From Moraxella cuniculi DSM 21768 (GTDB taxonomy: Bacteria > Pseudomonadota > Gammaproteobacteria > Pseudomonadales > Moraxellaceae), in NCBI RefSeq assembly GCF_900156515.1, contig NZ_FTNU01000002.1, forward strand, positions 62,001 to 126,000: a stretch of 64,000 bases of DNA. Direction: 5' to 3'. The notes under the pieces were generated by a model. The model was not told the origin of the DNA and did not search any database. It saw only the letters and a program-made list of their open reading frames with translations. Position numbers and translations under genes: made by a program. Shown piece after piece: positions 48,148 through 58,623 of the stretch; positions within the stretch are counted from its first letter, which is position 1; the number at the start of each line of letters is the position of its first letter.

Positions 48148-49434
48148 TTATTGAGCGATTGGCTTATCGCCTTTGGTGATGACGGATTCGCTCACGATGA
48201 TTTTGCTCACCCCTTGCATACTTGGCAGCTCGTACATGGTGTCAAGCAAGGCATTTTCGATGATTGAACGCAAGCCCCTTGCTCCAGTTTTGCGAACCAT
48301 TGCAGCCTTGGCAATGGCAGTGAGTGCCTGCGGCTCAAACTCCAACGCCACCCCTTCCATCTCAAACAGATATTGGTACTGCTTGACTAGGGCATTTTTT
48401 GGCTCGGTGAGAATCTGCACCAGTGCCGCCTCGTCCAGCTCTGCTAGGCTGGCAATCACAGGCAGACGACCGATCAGCTCTGGAATCAGACCGAACTTAA
48501 TCAAGTCCTCCGCCTCCACCTCGCGGAACAGCTCGGTAATGCTCGATTCGTCCTGTGCCTTGACATCGGCATTAAAGCCAATGCCTGTCTTTTCGGTGCG
48601 TTGGCGAATCACTCGCTCAAGCCCTGCAAATGCCCCACCGACAATCATCAGAATATTGCTGGTGTCCACCTGAATCATCTCTTGGCGTGGGTGCTTGCGT
48701 CCACCTTGAGGCGGAATATTGGCAACCGTGCCTTCGATAAGTTTTAGCAGGGCTTGCTGCACGCCCTCGCCAGAGACATCTCGTGTGATGGACGGATTTT
48801 CGCTTTTGCGAGAGATTTTGTCAATTTCATCAATATAAATAATGCCTTTTTCTGCCTTGCTGACATCATAATCGGCAGCTTGCAGCAGTTTTTGGACGAT
48901 ATTTTCAACATCTTCGCCGACATAGCCTGCTTCGGTCAGGGTTGTCGCATCCGCCATCGCAAATGGCACATCAAGCATTTTTGCCAGCGTTTGTGCCAGC
49001 AGCGTCTTGCCAGAGCCAGTCGGCCCGATAAGCAAAATATTACTTTTGCTTAGCTCAACCGTCTCATTGTCGCTGTTGTCTTTGGCGGCGACTTTTAGGC
49101 GTTTGTAGTGATTGTATACCGCAACCGACAGGGCTTTTTTGGCGGCATCTTGACCGATGACATAATCGTCCAGATGCTCACGCAGCTGCTTTGGCTTGGG
49201 CAACGGCTTATCCAGCCACTCGCTTTGCTCTTGATTATGTGGGTCATAAGAGGTGCGATCGCTGTCTGTTTTGGTATCTTGGCGGTGTTTTTTGCCAGAC
49301 TCTTTTCGCAATAAATCACCGCAATCCTTGATACATGCATCACAGATATTGGCATCAGCCCCTGCAATCAGCTTATCCACTTCGGTCTTTTTTTTGCCAC
49401 AAAAGGCACAGCTCGGCACTTGTGTATTGGTCAT
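48148..49434 (-). CDS. clpX: ClpXP protease ATP-binding subunit ClpX
   Basis: AAA+ unfoldase that feeds substrates to ClpP. The N-terminal C4 zinc finger is intact (CAFC...CDAC, about residues 9-37), followed by Walker A GPTGSGKT near 127, Walker B YIDEIDK near 197, and the pore loop GYVGED near 168. The IGF-like ClpP-docking loop appears as TGIGFNAD. 428 residues match E. coli ClpX (424). It follows clpP on the minus strand by 19 bp; tig precedes both, the standard tig-clpP-clpX order. Confidence 0.96.
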   Translation of the reverse strand: MTNTQVPSCAFCGKKKTEVDKLIAGADANICDACIKDCGDLLRKESGKKHRQDTKTDSDRTSYDPHNQEQSEWLDKPLPKPKQLREHLDDYVIGQDAAKKALSVAVYNHYKRLKVAAKDNSDNETVELSKSNILLIGPTGSGKTLLAQTLAKMLDVPFAMADATTLTEAGYVGEDVENIVQKLLQAADYDVSKAEKGIIYIDEIDKISRKSENPSITRDVSGEGVQQALLKLIEGTVANIPPQGGRKHPRQEMIQVDTSNILMIVGGAFAGLERVIRQRTEKTGIGFNADVKAQDESSITELFREVEAEDLIKFGLIPELIGRLPVIASLAELDEAALVQILTEPKNALVKQYQYLFEMEGVALEFEPQALTAIAKAAMVRKTGARGLRSIIENALLDTMYELPSMQGVSKIIVSESVITKGDKPIAQ

Positions 49435-49453
49435 GCGTTATCCTTATTGGCAA

Positions 49454-50110
49454 TTATAGTGATTTTGGGCGTTTATCAAGCACCACATCAACCAAGCCGT
49501 ATTCTTTGGCTTGTGCAGCACTCATGAAGTGGTCTCTATCAGTGTCTCGCTCCACTTTTTCAATCGGCTGACCTGTGTGCTTGGCAAGCAATGCGTTTAA
49601 TTTTGCCTTCAGCTCGATGATTTCTCTTGCATGAATCTCAATATCCGATGCCTGCCCACGAAAACCACCCAGTGGCTGATGAATCATCACGCGTGAGTTC
49701 TCCAGTGCGTAGCGTTTGCCTTTTTCGCCTGCGGACAACAAAAACGAACCCATCGAACACGCCTGACCCAAGCAAATGGTTGATACATCAGGCTTAATAA
49801 AATTCATGGTATCATAAATCGCCATACCTGCCGTTACCACGCCACCGGGCGAGTTAATGTATAGGTGAATGTCTTTTTCAGGATTGTCCGCCTCCAAAAA
49901 TAACAGCTGGGCAACGATCAGATTTGCCATGCCGTCCTCGACCTGACCTGTCAAAAAAATCACTCGCTCACGCAACAAACGAGAGAAAATATCAAACGAT
50001 CGCTCACCACGACCAGATTGCTCAATGACCATCGGCACAAGGGCATTGGTAGGTGCATGATAGGCATCTGCCAACTGGTCATAAAATGGGTTTTTTGTCA
50101 TGTTATTCAT
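49454..50110 (-). CDS. clpP: ATP-dependent Clp protease proteolytic subunit
   Basis: Serine peptidase that forms the ClpXP/ClpAP barrel. The nucleophile Ser is in [11 protein letters not shown] (about residue 113), His in [10 protein letters not shown] (about 138) and the catalytic Asp in TDRDHFMSA further on. The ATG at 50110 (MNNMTKNPF) has AAGGA six bases upstream and gives 218 residues; a longer frame to 50173 lacks support. It lies between tig and clpX and has the usual short N-terminal propeptide region. Confidence 0.95.
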   Translation of the reverse strand: MNNMTKNPFYDQLADAYHAPTNALVPMVIEQSGRGERSFDIFSRLLRERVIFLTGQVEDGMANLIVAQLLFLEADNPEKDIHLYINSPGGVVTAGMAIYDTMNFIKPDVSTICLGQACSMGSFLLSAGEKGKRYALENSRVMIHQPLGGFRGQASDIEIHAREIIELKAKLNALLAKHTGQPIEKVERDTDRDHFMSAAQAKEYGLVDVVLDKRPKSL

Positions 50111-50216
50111 AATTTTCCTTAAATACGACTGGTGTGGCGTAAGTCTGGCTACTTTGTCAAATCCAGCAACCAACCTGCACCCACCAAGTCATCACCACTG
50201 TGATAAACTTAAGAAT

Positions 50217-50243
50217 AAAAACCCCAATGCATGACGCTTGGGG
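50217..50243 (-). terminator. Terminator after tig
   Basis: CCCCAA (50222-50227) pairs with TTGGGG (50238-50243); on the minus strand the stem is followed by a T-run (50221-50217). It falls between tig and clpP, so clpPX probably has its own promoter in 50111-50216. Confidence 0.8.
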
Positions 50244-50292
50244 CATTTATCTTGATGACTAAGACGCATCAACTCTGATGGCTAAGCCCACA

Positions 50293-51627
50293 TTAGATGG
50301 CTTGTTGCTGTGCCGCCGCCAGCAAGTCTTGGTATTTTACCTCTTTTTCGCTGACTTTGGCTTGACCAAGCAGATAATCCACTACCTGATCTTCTAGCAC
50401 CACAGATTCAACTTGGCTGCGTTGAGCCTTGTCATTGGTGTAGTACTCAATCACTTCTTGTGGATCTTCGTAGTTTTCGGCAGCTTCAGCGATAAATGCT
50501 GTTACACGCTCTTGATCCACTTCGATTTTTTGAGTTTCGATGATTTGGCTAACCAATACGCCCAAACGCACTGCACGCAATGCCTGATCTTCAAACAGCT
50601 CATTTGGCAACATATTGGCATCAAAAGTTGCTGGATTGGCACCGAACTGCTGTGCAAAACGATTTAGCATCAGCTGGCGTTGGCGGTCAATCTCTTGATC
50701 TAACATGACTTTTGGCACTTCAAATTCATTCTTCTCAAGCAGTGCATCAAAGGCAGCTTGCTTAACTTGATTGCGTGCTGCGTGCTTAACTTCACGCTCC
50801 ATGTTTTTGCGAACATCGGCTTTTAGCTTGTCCAAGCCGCCTTCGGTTACGCCAAACAAGGCAAAAAATTCATCGTCCAATTCAGGCAATTTGGCTTGCT
50901 TCACTTCTTTGACGGTGATAACAAACTCAGCTTCTTTGCCCGCCAAATGCTCGGCTTGATAATCCTCTGGGAAGGTAACTTTGATGGTTTTTTCTTCGCC
51001 AGCTTTCATGCCTTTCATGCCGTCCTCAAAGCCGGGAATCATGCGACCTGAGCCGATGACTAGGCTGTAATTTTCGGCACTGCCGCCTTCGAATTTTTCG
51101 CCATCAATTGAGCCTGCAAAATCAAAAACTGCCTCATCGCCATCAACAAGCTCGCCATCTTTGGTCTCAAAAGTTTGGCGTTGTTTTTGCAAGTTTTCGA
51201 TCATGGTATCGACATCTGCATCAGAGACGCTGGCAACTTGACGCTCAACCTCAATCTCGCCCAAGCCCTGAACCTCAACTTTTGGGAAAGTCTCAACGGT
51301 GGCTTGGTACACCAAAAAGTCATTTTCTAGTTTCACATCGTCAATGCTTGGTACGCCAACGACACGGATTTTCTCGCCTGCCAGTGCCTCAAATACTGTA
51401 TCACGAATCACATCGTTGATAACTTCTTGTTGAATGCCAGCACCGTACTGGGCACGAATGTGTGATACAGGCACTTTACCCTTGCGAAAACCGTCAATCT
51501 TGGCAGTTTTTGCCACGCTGCGAATGCGGCTTTCAACTTTGCTTTGGATATTGCCCACAGGCACTTTTACTGTCAGCTGGGTTTCTTTGTCAGAGATGAC
51601 ATTGACAGATACTTGTAAATCGCTCAT
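50293..51627 (-). CDS. tig: Trigger factor
   Basis: Ribosome-associated chaperone with peptidyl-prolyl isomerase activity. The N-terminal ribosome-binding domain contains the signature GFRKGKVP (about residues 46-53), the FKBP-like domain has [20 protein letters not shown] (about 190-209), and the C-terminal helical arms extend to residue 444. E. coli Tig has 432 residues. It lies upstream of clpP and clpX, separated by a terminator at 50217-50243. The 51628-51700 region is AT-rich and probably holds its promoter. Confidence 0.96.
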   Translation of the reverse strand: MSDLQVSVNVISDKETQLTVKVPVGNIQSKVESRIRSVAKTAKIDGFRKGKVPVSHIRAQYGAGIQQEVINDVIRDTVFEALAGEKIRVVGVPSIDDVKLENDFLVYQATVETFPKVEVQGLGEIEVERQVASVSDADVDTMIENLQKQRQTFETKDGELVDGDEAVFDFAGSIDGEKFEGGSAENYSLVIGSGRMIPGFEDGMKGMKAGEEKTIKVTFPEDYQAEHLAGKEAEFVITVKEVKQAKLPELDDEFFALFGVTEGGLDKLKADVRKNMEREVKHAARNQVKQAAFDALLEKNEFEVPKVMLDQEIDRQRQLMLNRFAQQFGANPATFDANMLPNELFEDQALRAVRLGVLVSQIIETQKIEVDQERVTAFIAEAAENYEDPQEVIEYYTNDKAQRSQVESVVLEDQVVDYLLGQAKVSEKEVKYQDLLAAAQQQAI

Positions 51628-51989
51628 AACTCACCTTTTTGTGTAATTAAAATACCTAAAAGACTGGCTCTTGGTTTGCCAATCAAAATCTGTTTATGCA
51701 GATATTTTTATATCTATGATTAGATATCATTAACAATCAGCATATAAATATAATAAAAGCAATACAGTATAGCCAATTGATGATAAAATTACAAGCCTTC
51801 GCAGACAAACGGGCGAATTTCTCCGCACGCTTGGTGCAACCATCACGCCCATGGCACACGGCAAATTGCACAATATGCAAATTTAGAATAAGCAAAATCA
51901 CCAGCGATTCGCTATAATAAGCACTGTTTTGTTTTTATGACAAAAACATCAATCGCAGCAAGCCAAAACACCCACCAGACAGGACTCTT
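51628..51989. other. Divergent intergenic region between tig and the oxidoreductase gene
   Basis: 362 bp, AT-rich in its first half. TATAAT at 51913-51918 is a candidate -10 for the oxidoreductase gene. No other feature was seen. Confidence 0.45.
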
Positions 51990-53126
51990 ATGAATACGCA
52001 TACCAACCCCTCCCAAATCCCCCAAGCAGGTGTCGTCGTTATCGGTGGTGGCACGGCAGGCTGGACGATTATCGAAACTCTGCGTAAACTTGATGCAACG
52101 CTTGACATCACGCTCATCACTGCCGACAGTGGCGATCGCTACATCAAGCCGCAACTTTCTGCCGCCTTTAGTCAGAACAAAACCGCCGCCACGCTCATCA
52201 ACAAAACTGCCGAGTCGCTCGCTGCCACGCTTAATATCACGCTGCTGGCACACACGGTTGTAACCAGTATTGACAGCCACGCTCAGACCATCACGAGCAA
52301 TCACGGCATGATTGGGTATCATCGGCTGATTTTGGCGACAGGAGCCGTGCCTGTGCTGCCAGCCAACCTGCCCTGTGAGCATACTTGGCAGATTAATCAT
52401 ATTGATGATTTTGACAAATTACAACGCAAACTTGCCACCAAACCCAATCAGCACATTGCCATCATCGGTGCTGGCATGATTGGCGTTGAGCTTGCCGAAG
52501 ACCTAAGCCGTGCAGGTCATCGTATCACTCTGATTGGTCGCGATCAGCTGCCATTGCTTGGGGTACTGCCACCCATTGCAGCTACCAGACTGCACACAGC
52601 ACTGACTGATATTGGCATTTGTTATCTTGGGGATACGCACATTCAGAGCATTCACCCTAATCAAGGGCAATATCAGCTAAGCCATGCCAATGGCGAACTG
52701 CTGGTTGATGAAGTCATCACCAGCACAGGCCTTATGCTGGATAAGACGCTGGCAGCAAGTGCAGGGATTGACCACTCTCAACATGGCATCATCGTCAATC
52801 CAACAACGCTACAAAGCTCAAACCCTGCCATCTATGCCATCGGCGACTGCATCAGTATCTATGGCAAGCCCTGCCGATTCGTTGCTGTGCTGCGTGAACA
52901 AGCCTCTGCCATCGCCCATCATATTTTGGGGCTAGATCATACAGGCTATCAGCACAAACCCCCCATGATTCGCCTAAAAAACAAAGCCATCACCGTCAGC
53001 ATCACAGGCGAGCCAACGCCACAGGCATGGCACATTGACAACGATGATGAATCGCTACTGCTGCTTAGCCAACGCATTGATGATACCATCACCGCCAAAA
53101 TTGAGCTAAAAGCCCCCAGCAAATAA
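51990..53126 (+). CDS. FAD-dependent oxidoreductase, rubredoxin-reductase-like
   Basis: A 378-residue flavoprotein of the pyridine-nucleotide disulfide-reductase fold without a redox disulfide. The N-terminal FAD site VVVIGGGTAGWTIIETLR (about 15-32), the second dinucleotide site IAIIGAGMIGVELAEDL (about 151-167) for NAD(P)H, and the FAD-closing motif AIYAIGDCISI (about 280) are all present. The layout matches RubB/AlkT-type rubredoxin-NAD reductases of Acinetobacter and Pseudomonas; no rubredoxin gene lies next to it. Electron acceptor unknown; nitrite-reductase-like or other NAD(P)H-dependent reductases are less likely. Confidence 0.85.
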   Translation: MNTHTNPSQIPQAGVVVIGGGTAGWTIIETLRKLDATLDITLITADSGDRYIKPQLSAAFSQNKTAATLINKTAESLAATLNITLLAHTVVTSIDSHAQTITSNHGMIGYHRLILATGAVPVLPANLPCEHTWQINHIDDFDKLQRKLATKPNQHIAIIGAGMIGVELAEDLSRAGHRITLIGRDQLPLLGVLPPIAATRLHTALTDIGICYLGDTHIQSIHPNQGQYQLSHANGELLVDEVITSTGLMLDKTLAASAGIDHSQHGIIVNPTTLQSSNPAIYAIGDCISIYGKPCRFVAVLREQASAIAHHILGLDHTGYQHKPPMIRLKNKAITVSITGEPTPQAWHIDNDDESLLLLSQRIDDTITAKIELKAPSK

Positions 53127-53280
53127 CCGCTTGATTGCCATGGTAAAGACGCCAAACATTGATACCAAAATTTAGCTGGCAGGAGAATGATAAAAAATAA
53201 CTTTTTTTGGCAAAAACCTTGTATAATGAACAATTAATCCTATTTAGATGACACATTTGTTTATAGGTTTATCAAAAGGT

Positions 53281-53613
53281 ATGAATACAAATCTTACACT
53301 CACCGACAGTGCCGCTGCCAAACTTGCCAAACTAAAAACCGCTGAAGGCAATGACACACTCATGTTGCGTGTATATGTAACAGGGGGTGGCTGCTCTGGT
53401 TTTAGCTATGGGTTTGATTTTGCCGAAGAATTGGGCGATGATGATGCCACTTTTGAGCATGGCACAGAGACTTTGGTGGTGGATTCATTAAGCTATCAAT
53501 ATCTGGCTGGCTCAACCATTGACTACATTGAGGGGCTAGAAGGCTCACGGTTTATTGTCAATAATCCAAACGCCACCACCACCTGCGGCTGCGGCTCGTC
53601 ATTTTCTATCTAA
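53281..53613 (+). CDS. erpA: Iron-sulfur cluster insertion protein ErpA
   Basis: A-type carrier that delivers Fe-S clusters to apoproteins. The three ligand cysteines are present: [11 protein letters not shown] (about residue 43) and CGCGSSF at the C-terminus. The ATG at 53281 (MNTNLTLTD) gives 110 residues, near E. coli ErpA (114); an open extension to 53248 adds 11 residues and is not supported. The neighbour gshA (glutathione) follows after 222 bp. IscA is the main alternative, but the length and [13 protein letters not shown] start favour ErpA. Confidence 0.88.
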   Translation: MNTNLTLTDSAAAKLAKLKTAEGNDTLMLRVYVTGGGCSGFSYGFDFAEELGDDDATFEHGTETLVVDSLSYQYLAGSTIDYIEGLEGSRFIVNNPNATTTCGCGSSFSI

Positions 53614-53835
53614 ATTCGGTCAAATCGTGTAGCCTTAAGCATGGTGCTACGCCACAAAAATAAGCCAAGCTTGGTCGCTGTGCCAAATCACAAACCAATC
53701 TCGCAAGTGGCGTGCTGGCTTTGTTTTATGGCATAAACACAAATACAAATTCCAACAAGTCATACCAAAATCCCTTTGCCAAGCTAGGTTGTGTGTTTTA
53801 TAATAAAGCAATTTTCCAAATAAAAGAGCAGTACA

Positions 53836-55389
53836 ATGACGCAATCAGTTTTTCGCTTGCCAGTATGGTTTAGCCCCAGTCTTGTGGCAGGTATGCAACG
53901 CGGCATCGAAAAAGAAGGCTTGCGTATGCAACCCGATGGCTATGCCGCCAAAACCTTCCACCCTGCCAAGCTCGGCTCAAAGCTCACCCACCCTTATATC
54001 ACGACAGATTATTCAGAAAACTTATTAGAGCTTATCACCGACCCAATGCCCTCCATCAAACAGGCGTTGGATATGTTGCGAGATTTGCATGTCTTAGTCC
54101 ATCGCTCACTAGAAAACAACGAATTGATGTGGCCACTGTCCATGCCGTGCATGAGTTCGGATACCGACAGCGACATTCCGCTGGCTGATTATGGCAGCTC
54201 CAATATCGGCAAGCTAAAAACTCTCTACCGCTCAGGGCTTGGTGTGCGTTATGGACGCAAAATGCAAACCATCGCAGGGTTACATTATAATCTCTCCATC
54301 GGTGATGATTTGTTTGCCGCTTGGCACAAAGCTGCTGGCACAGGCAGTTTTGGCGACTTTAAAAATGACAAATATCTGGCACTGATTCGCAACTTCAAAC
54401 GCCTAACGCCGCTGGTGCTGTATCTGCTCGGAGCAAGCCCTGCTGTTTGTGGTACTTTTGTCAGCGGTCGCAATCATACGCTCAAGCCCTTGGGCGGCAC
54501 TTGCAGCTATCACGAACCTGACGGCACAAGCCTACGCATGGGTAAGCTTGGCTACACCAACAGCGTACAAGAAAATCTGGACATTCGCTACAATCAGCTG
54601 GACGAATACATCGCAGGTCTACAAGCTGCCATCGGCACGCCGTATGCTGATTTTGAACGCATTGGCGTAGACGATGCAGACGGCAACCCAATTCAAATCA
54701 ACAGCCACATTTTGCAAATAGAGAACGAATACTACAGCCCAATCAGACCAAAACAAACCACCAAAGCTGGCGAAACACCCACCGCTGCACTGGCGGCTCG
54801 TGGCATTGCGTATGTTGAATTTCGTGCAATTGACCTTGACCCTTATTCAGACATCGGTATCGAGACCTCAACTGCGTGCTTTTTGGAAGTGTTGGCATTG
54901 TATTGCCTGCTGACTGACTCGCCCTATCTTATGCCTGATGAAGAAAAACGCCTAAGCCAAAACATCGACACAGTTGTCAATTATGGTAGACGACAAGGCA
55001 TTACCATCACCACTAAGACAGGTGAAGTGTGCCTACACGATTGGATTGTGCATCATCTATCACAAATGCAAGTCATCGCCGATGCCTTTGATGCACATCA
55101 CGGCAGCAATGATTATCGCAGTGCATTGGCAATGATGCAAGGCAAGGCAACCAACCCAGAATTTACTCTGTCGGCACAAATCATCGCCGACTCATACCGT
55201 GTTGGCGGTACTTGGGCATTGGGCAAACTGTTGGCACAAAAGCACCAAGCCGAACTGCTAGGTCATGCCCTAAGCCGTGAGGACGAAGCCAAATTTGATG
55301 CCATCGCCCAACAATCGCTTGCCAAGCAAGCCGAACTTGAAGCTGCCGATGATATTGAATTTGCTCAATATCTCCAAGCCTACCGCTAA
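53836..55389 (+). CDS. gshA: Glutamate-cysteine ligase
   Basis: First and rate-limiting enzyme of glutathione synthesis. It has the proteobacterial (E. coli-type) GCS fold: GIEKEGLRMQPDGYAA (about residues 25-40) and the substrate region YVEFRAIDLDPYSDIGI (about 330-346), with catalytic Glu and His in LLELITDPM and GLHYNLS. 517 residues, the E. coli protein having 518. Start ATG at 53836. A duplicated dsbB leader follows 5 bp after its stop codon, so read-through into dsbB is likely. Confidence 0.93.
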   Translation: MTQSVFRLPVWFSPSLVAGMQRGIEKEGLRMQPDGYAAKTFHPAKLGSKLTHPYITTDYSENLLELITDPMPSIKQALDMLRDLHVLVHRSLENNELMWPLSMPCMSSDTDSDIPLADYGSSNIGKLKTLYRSGLGVRYGRKMQTIAGLHYNLSIGDDLFAAWHKAAGTGSFGDFKNDKYLALIRNFKRLTPLVLYLLGASPAVCGTFVSGRNHTLKPLGGTCSYHEPDGTSLRMGKLGYTNSVQENLDIRYNQLDEYIAGLQAAIGTPYADFERIGVDDADGNPIQINSHILQIENEYYSPIRPKQTTKAGETPTAALAARGIAYVEFRAIDLDPYSDIGIETSTACFLEVLALYCLLTDSPYLMPDEEKRLSQNIDTVVNYGRRQGITITTKTGEVCLHDWIVHHLSQMQVIADAFDAHHGSNDYRSALAMMQGKATNPEFTLSAQIIADSYRVGGTWALGKLLAQKHQAELLGHALSREDEAKFDAIAQQSLAKQAELEAADDIEFAQYLQAYR

Positions 55390-55394
55390 GCCCA

Positions 55395-55446
55395 GAGGTT
55401 TTTTATGAATACATTTAACTGAGGTTTTTTATGAATACATTTAATT
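55395..55446. repeat. 26-bp tandem duplication of the dsbB leader
   Basis: 55395-55420 and 55421-55446 are identical except for one C/T change at position 25 of the unit. Each contains a GAGG ribosome-binding site, an ATG and four further codons. The first copy encodes a five-codon frame (MNTFN) ending at TGA that overlaps the start of the second copy. Confidence 0.95.
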
Positions 55447-55940
55447 ATCGCACAATCAATCTGCTGCTGGTCATTATCATGGTAGCTGCCAGCATTTTTG
55501 CCATCGGATTTTTACAAAAATACCTTATGCTAGAACCTTGCTCGCTGTGCATTTTTCAGCGTATTGGGCTGTGGACCATGGGGGCTTTTGCTCTGCTTGC
55601 GGTACTGTTTAACCCAAAAAATTTCACCGCCCGCCTGTTGTTGTGGCTAGGTAGTCTTGCTGGCACACTGTGGGGTGGTGGTGTGGCTGCACGCCATACT
55701 TGGCTACACTATGTGCCATCAGCCGAGCCACCTGCCTGCGGTCCTGGTCTGGAATATTGGGTGCAGACTCTGCCTTTGTCTGATGTGCTGACCACCGTAT
55801 TGACCGCCAATGGCGACTGTTCGGTGATTGATTGGACTTTTATGGGTCTGTCAATCCCTGCCCAAACACTGATTTTATTCGTGGTTATTTTTGTCATTCA
55901 GTTAATTCTGTTGAAAAAAATTATTAACAAACAGCCATAA
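55431..55940 (+). CDS. dsbB: Disulfide bond formation protein DsbB
   Basis: Inner-membrane quinone reductase that re-oxidises DsbA. Four transmembrane helices, the first periplasmic Cys pair in EPCSLCIFQR (about residues 36-39), and the second pair in PACGPGLEYW and NGDCSVIDW (about 103 and 128). 169 residues match E. coli DsbB (176). The true start is taken as the second copy of the duplicated leader at 55431; the first copy yields only a five-codon frame. It is 41 bp after gshA and 33 bp before mpl, so the three probably form an operon. Confidence 0.93.
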   Translation: MNTFNYRTINLLLVIIMVAASIFAIGFLQKYLMLEPCSLCIFQRIGLWTMGAFALLAVLFNPKNFTARLLLWLGSLAGTLWGGGVAARHTWLHYVPSAEPPACGPGLEYWVQTLPLSDVLTTVLTANGDCSVIDWTFMGLSIPAQTLILFVVIFVIQLILLKKIINKQP

Positions 55941-55973
55941 TCATTCACCATTTATCATCGTACAAGGTTCGTC

Positions 55974-57359
55974 ATGCACATTCATATTTTGGGTATCTGC
56001 GGCACATTCATGGGGTCTTTGGCACTCATTGCCCGTGATTTGGGTCATCGTGTTACAGGGTCAGATACCAATATTTATCCGCCCATGAGTACACAACTTG
56101 CCAATGCTGGTATCGAAATCTGGGAGGGATACCGTGCCGAACACCTAAACCCTGCTCCTGATTTGGTGGTGGTGGGCAACGCCTGCAAGCGAGGCATGGA
56201 GGCGGTTGAATATATGCTAAATCACCGCCTGCCCTATACCTCAGGGCCGCAGTTTTTGTACGAAACGGTGCTAAAAAATCGCCATGTGCTGGCGGTGGCA
56301 GGCACACACGGCAAAACCACCACAACCACCATGCTGGCATGGATTTTGCAATATGCAGGGATTGACACGGGATTTTTGATTGGTGGCGTGCCACTGGTAA
56401 ATAGTACGGACAGTCGCCTGCAATCTGCCTTTGCTCACTCTGGTCATCTGGGTGAGCGGTATTTTGTGATTGAGGCAGACGAGTATGACTCGGCATTTTT
56501 TGACAAACGCTCAAAATTTGTACACTATCGCCCAACCACAGCCATTTTGAACAACTTAGAATTCGATCATGCTGATATTTTTGCTGACTTGGCAGCGATT
56601 CAGACGCAATTTCATCACATGATTCGCATGATACCGTCCACAGGTCAGATTATCATGCCTGCCGCTACCGACAGCCTAGAACAGACGCTTGACTTGGGCG
56701 TATGGACACCTGTATTGCGTACCGCCATCGACCAAGATGCCGACTGGCAAGCGACACTGTCCGAGGCAGATGGCTCGGTCTTTGGCGTGCGTTTTGGGAA
56801 TGAAATCGGCGAAGTTCGCTGGGGCATGAGCGGTCTACACAATGTCAATAACGGCTTGGCAGCCATCGCAGCCGCTCATCATGTAGGCATAAGCATCAAA
56901 ACCGCGTGCGAGGCTCTGTCTGCATTTGCTGGCATTAAGCGGCGTATGGAGCTGATTGGTGATGTTCGTGATATTTTGGTTTTTGATGATTTTGCTCACC
57001 ATCCAACCGCCATCACCACCACACTTGATGGAGCAAAAAAACGCCTAAAAAACCGCCGCATTTGGGCAGTGATTGAACCTCGCTCCAACACAATGAAGCT
57101 GGGCAGTCATCGCGATCAACTTGCCAGCTCGGCAGCGATTGCCGATCAGGTGATTTGGTATGAGCCAAAAGACCTCTCATGGGGGCTGGCTGATGCCATT
57201 GGTGATACCGCTGGGCAAATGGTGCTGGGTAGCACCGATGCCATCATCGACCACCTAAGTCTGCACGCAAAAGCAGGAGATGCGATTATCATCATGTCAA
57301 ATGGTGGCTTTGAGAGCATTCATACACGGCTACTGGCAACACTGCAAGCCAAAGCCTAA
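55974..57359 (+). CDS. mpl: UDP-N-acetylmuramate:L-alanyl-gamma-D-glutamyl-meso-DAP ligase
   Basis: Recycles murein tripeptide by joining it to UDP-MurNAc. A Mur-ligase fold: N-terminal HILGICGTFMGSLALIAR, the ATP loop GTHGKTTTTTML (about residue 110), the Mg-binding ADEYDSAFFDKRSKF (about 170-184), and the C-terminal GVKRR-equivalent GIKRRMELIG near 318 and DDFAHHPTAI. 461 residues match E. coli Mpl (457). MurC is excluded by the N-terminal GTFMG signature. It is last in the gshA-dsbB-mpl run. Confidence 0.94.
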   Translation: MHIHILGICGTFMGSLALIARDLGHRVTGSDTNIYPPMSTQLANAGIEIWEGYRAEHLNPAPDLVVVGNACKRGMEAVEYMLNHRLPYTSGPQFLYETVLKNRHVLAVAGTHGKTTTTTMLAWILQYAGIDTGFLIGGVPLVNSTDSRLQSAFAHSGHLGERYFVIEADEYDSAFFDKRSKFVHYRPTTAILNNLEFDHADIFADLAAIQTQFHHMIRMIPSTGQIIMPAATDSLEQTLDLGVWTPVLRTAIDQDADWQATLSEADGSVFGVRFGNEIGEVRWGMSGLHNVNNGLAAIAAAHHVGISIKTACEALSAFAGIKRRMELIGDVRDILVFDDFAHHPTAITTTLDGAKKRLKNRRIWAVIEPRSNTMKLGSHRDQLASSAAIADQVIWYEPKDLSWGLADAIGDTAGQMVLGSTDAIIDHLSLHAKAGDAIIIMSNGGFESIHTRLLATLQAKA

Positions 57360-57807
57360 ACACATCACCACAAGTCAGCCAGGCTGGCTTGTTTGGCTTG
57401 GCAAAAATGACAAGTCTGTGGCACTTGGCTGACATCATCAGCCATTTTATACCAGATTGCGACCTGATTCTGATTATGCACTGTTAGTGATTTTCTTTAT
57501 GCCCAAAGGCAGGTCATTATTACAACAGCTCCTGCCGCTAAGCGATAATCAATCATCTAAAATAGCCACAACACCAACCCAAATTACAAATCACCACTGC
57601 CTCTTTGACAATCCTGCCCCATTATGCACAAATCAAACCTCTGCCACCAGCCAGAACATCTACTGGCGATGGAAAATTTTGCCAACGATGGCTTGGATAA
57701 TCCCAATGCAGCCACAGATAAATGGTGCTGGTTTATTAGGCTTTGGATAGCCCGACCCCACCCCAACAACACCGCCTTAACGCCACCTTGATAACGCCCA
57801 AAAATCA
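57360..57807. other. Intergenic region, no gene seen
   Basis: 448 bp between the convergent mpl and the thioesterase gene. Open frames here (for instance 57457-57750, plus) lack start signals and known domains. No strong terminator with a long T-run could be assigned to mpl. Confidence 0.5.
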
Positions 57808-58284
57808 CTAAAATTCCCTGCCTTCAAAGGCTGCAACTTTGGCTCGCTCATCGCCCGACCAAGCAATCTTTGACATCGTGCGATCGGTTCTGACTATCAC
57901 CGCCTCGCCTGTTGCCACCACTGCCTGTTGAGCTTGGCTAAACATCGCATATTCTTGCACAATGCTGGTTGTGCCAAGATGCTTAATTCGCACACCGATT
58001 AGCAGTGTATCTGGATACACCACAGGGCGATGATACTGCATTGAGGCGTGTGCCAAAATCGTCAATAAATCCTCTCGTGCCTGCAAAAAACCAATCGCTC
58101 GCATATATGCAATTCGTGCCGATTCGGCATAGCGATAATAAACAACATTATTCACATGATTAAAGCCGTCCATATCCCCCCATGCCACAGGCTGTACGCA
58201 CACCACAGGATAATCTTGTAGCACTGCTGGGCGAGCATCGCCAGTTAAGATAGGTTCAAATATTGTGTTGATTTTTAGCATCAT
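57808..58284 (-). CDS. Acyl-CoA thioesterase (4HBT, hotdog fold)
   Basis: A 158-residue hotdog protein of the 4-hydroxybenzoyl-CoA thioesterase/YbgC/FadM group. The motif VAWGDMDGFNHVNNVVYYRYAE is split over residues 34-55 and includes the catalytic Asp and the His-Val-Asn helix; the DRTMSKI stretch follows near the end. Two in-frame ATG codons (58284, 58281) are possible. The likely function is hydrolysis of acyl-CoA or acyl-ACP; with fadBA elsewhere in the window a FadM-like housekeeping role is plausible but unproven. Confidence 0.85.
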   Translation of the reverse strand: MMLKINTIFEPILTGDARPAVLQDYPVVCVQPVAWGDMDGFNHVNNVVYYRYAESARIAYMRAIGFLQAREDLLTILAHASMQYHRPVVYPDTLLIGVRIKHLGTTSIVQEYAMFSQAQQAVVATGEAVIVRTDRTMSKIAWSGDERAKVAAFEGREF

Positions 58285-58545
58285 CTTTCCTTATTTGAAT
58301 TTTGGCAGATATATTTGGGGAAATTACTTCCGCCAAATTGTAGGCAATTTATCACAAAACCTTCATTTTGCCCTAGGCTTAAATCGTATCCGCCAAGAGT
58401 CATGCCGACAAGAACGGTCAAGGTTATTGCTGCATTTGTTGTACAAAACAAAACCTGCCAGCTTAGCCAATGTATTGTCTTATGGTATAATAAGCCCCCA
58501 TTGATTGCAAGCACAAACACCAACCAGCCATCACGCCCAAAACAA

Positions 58546-58573
58546 AACACCCTGTTTGTTGCCAAACAGAGTG
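58546..58573 (-). terminator. Terminator of the porin gene
   Basis: An imperfect stem between ACACCCTGTTTG (from 58548) and CAAACAGAGTG (to 58573); on the minus strand it is followed by GTTTTGTTTTG. It lies about 50 bp past the porin stop. Confidence 0.75.
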
Positions 58574-58623
58574 CCGTCATCAGCAAAATGCTACGACTTA
58601 AGACCTAGCGTCCGACTTCCAAA

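Noticed and set aside
51912-52400. 162-codon minus-strand frame opposite the rubredoxin-reductase-like gene
   Set aside because: Antisense shadow of a well-supported FAD enzyme.
52958-52968. C6 run in the rubredoxin-reductase-like gene
   Set aside because: Six bases are within ordinary codon usage and shorter than the 8-9 nt tracts at switch positions.
57457-57750. 97-codon plus-strand frame after mpl
   Set aside because: No ribosome-binding site or domain; looks like chance in a non-coding spacer.
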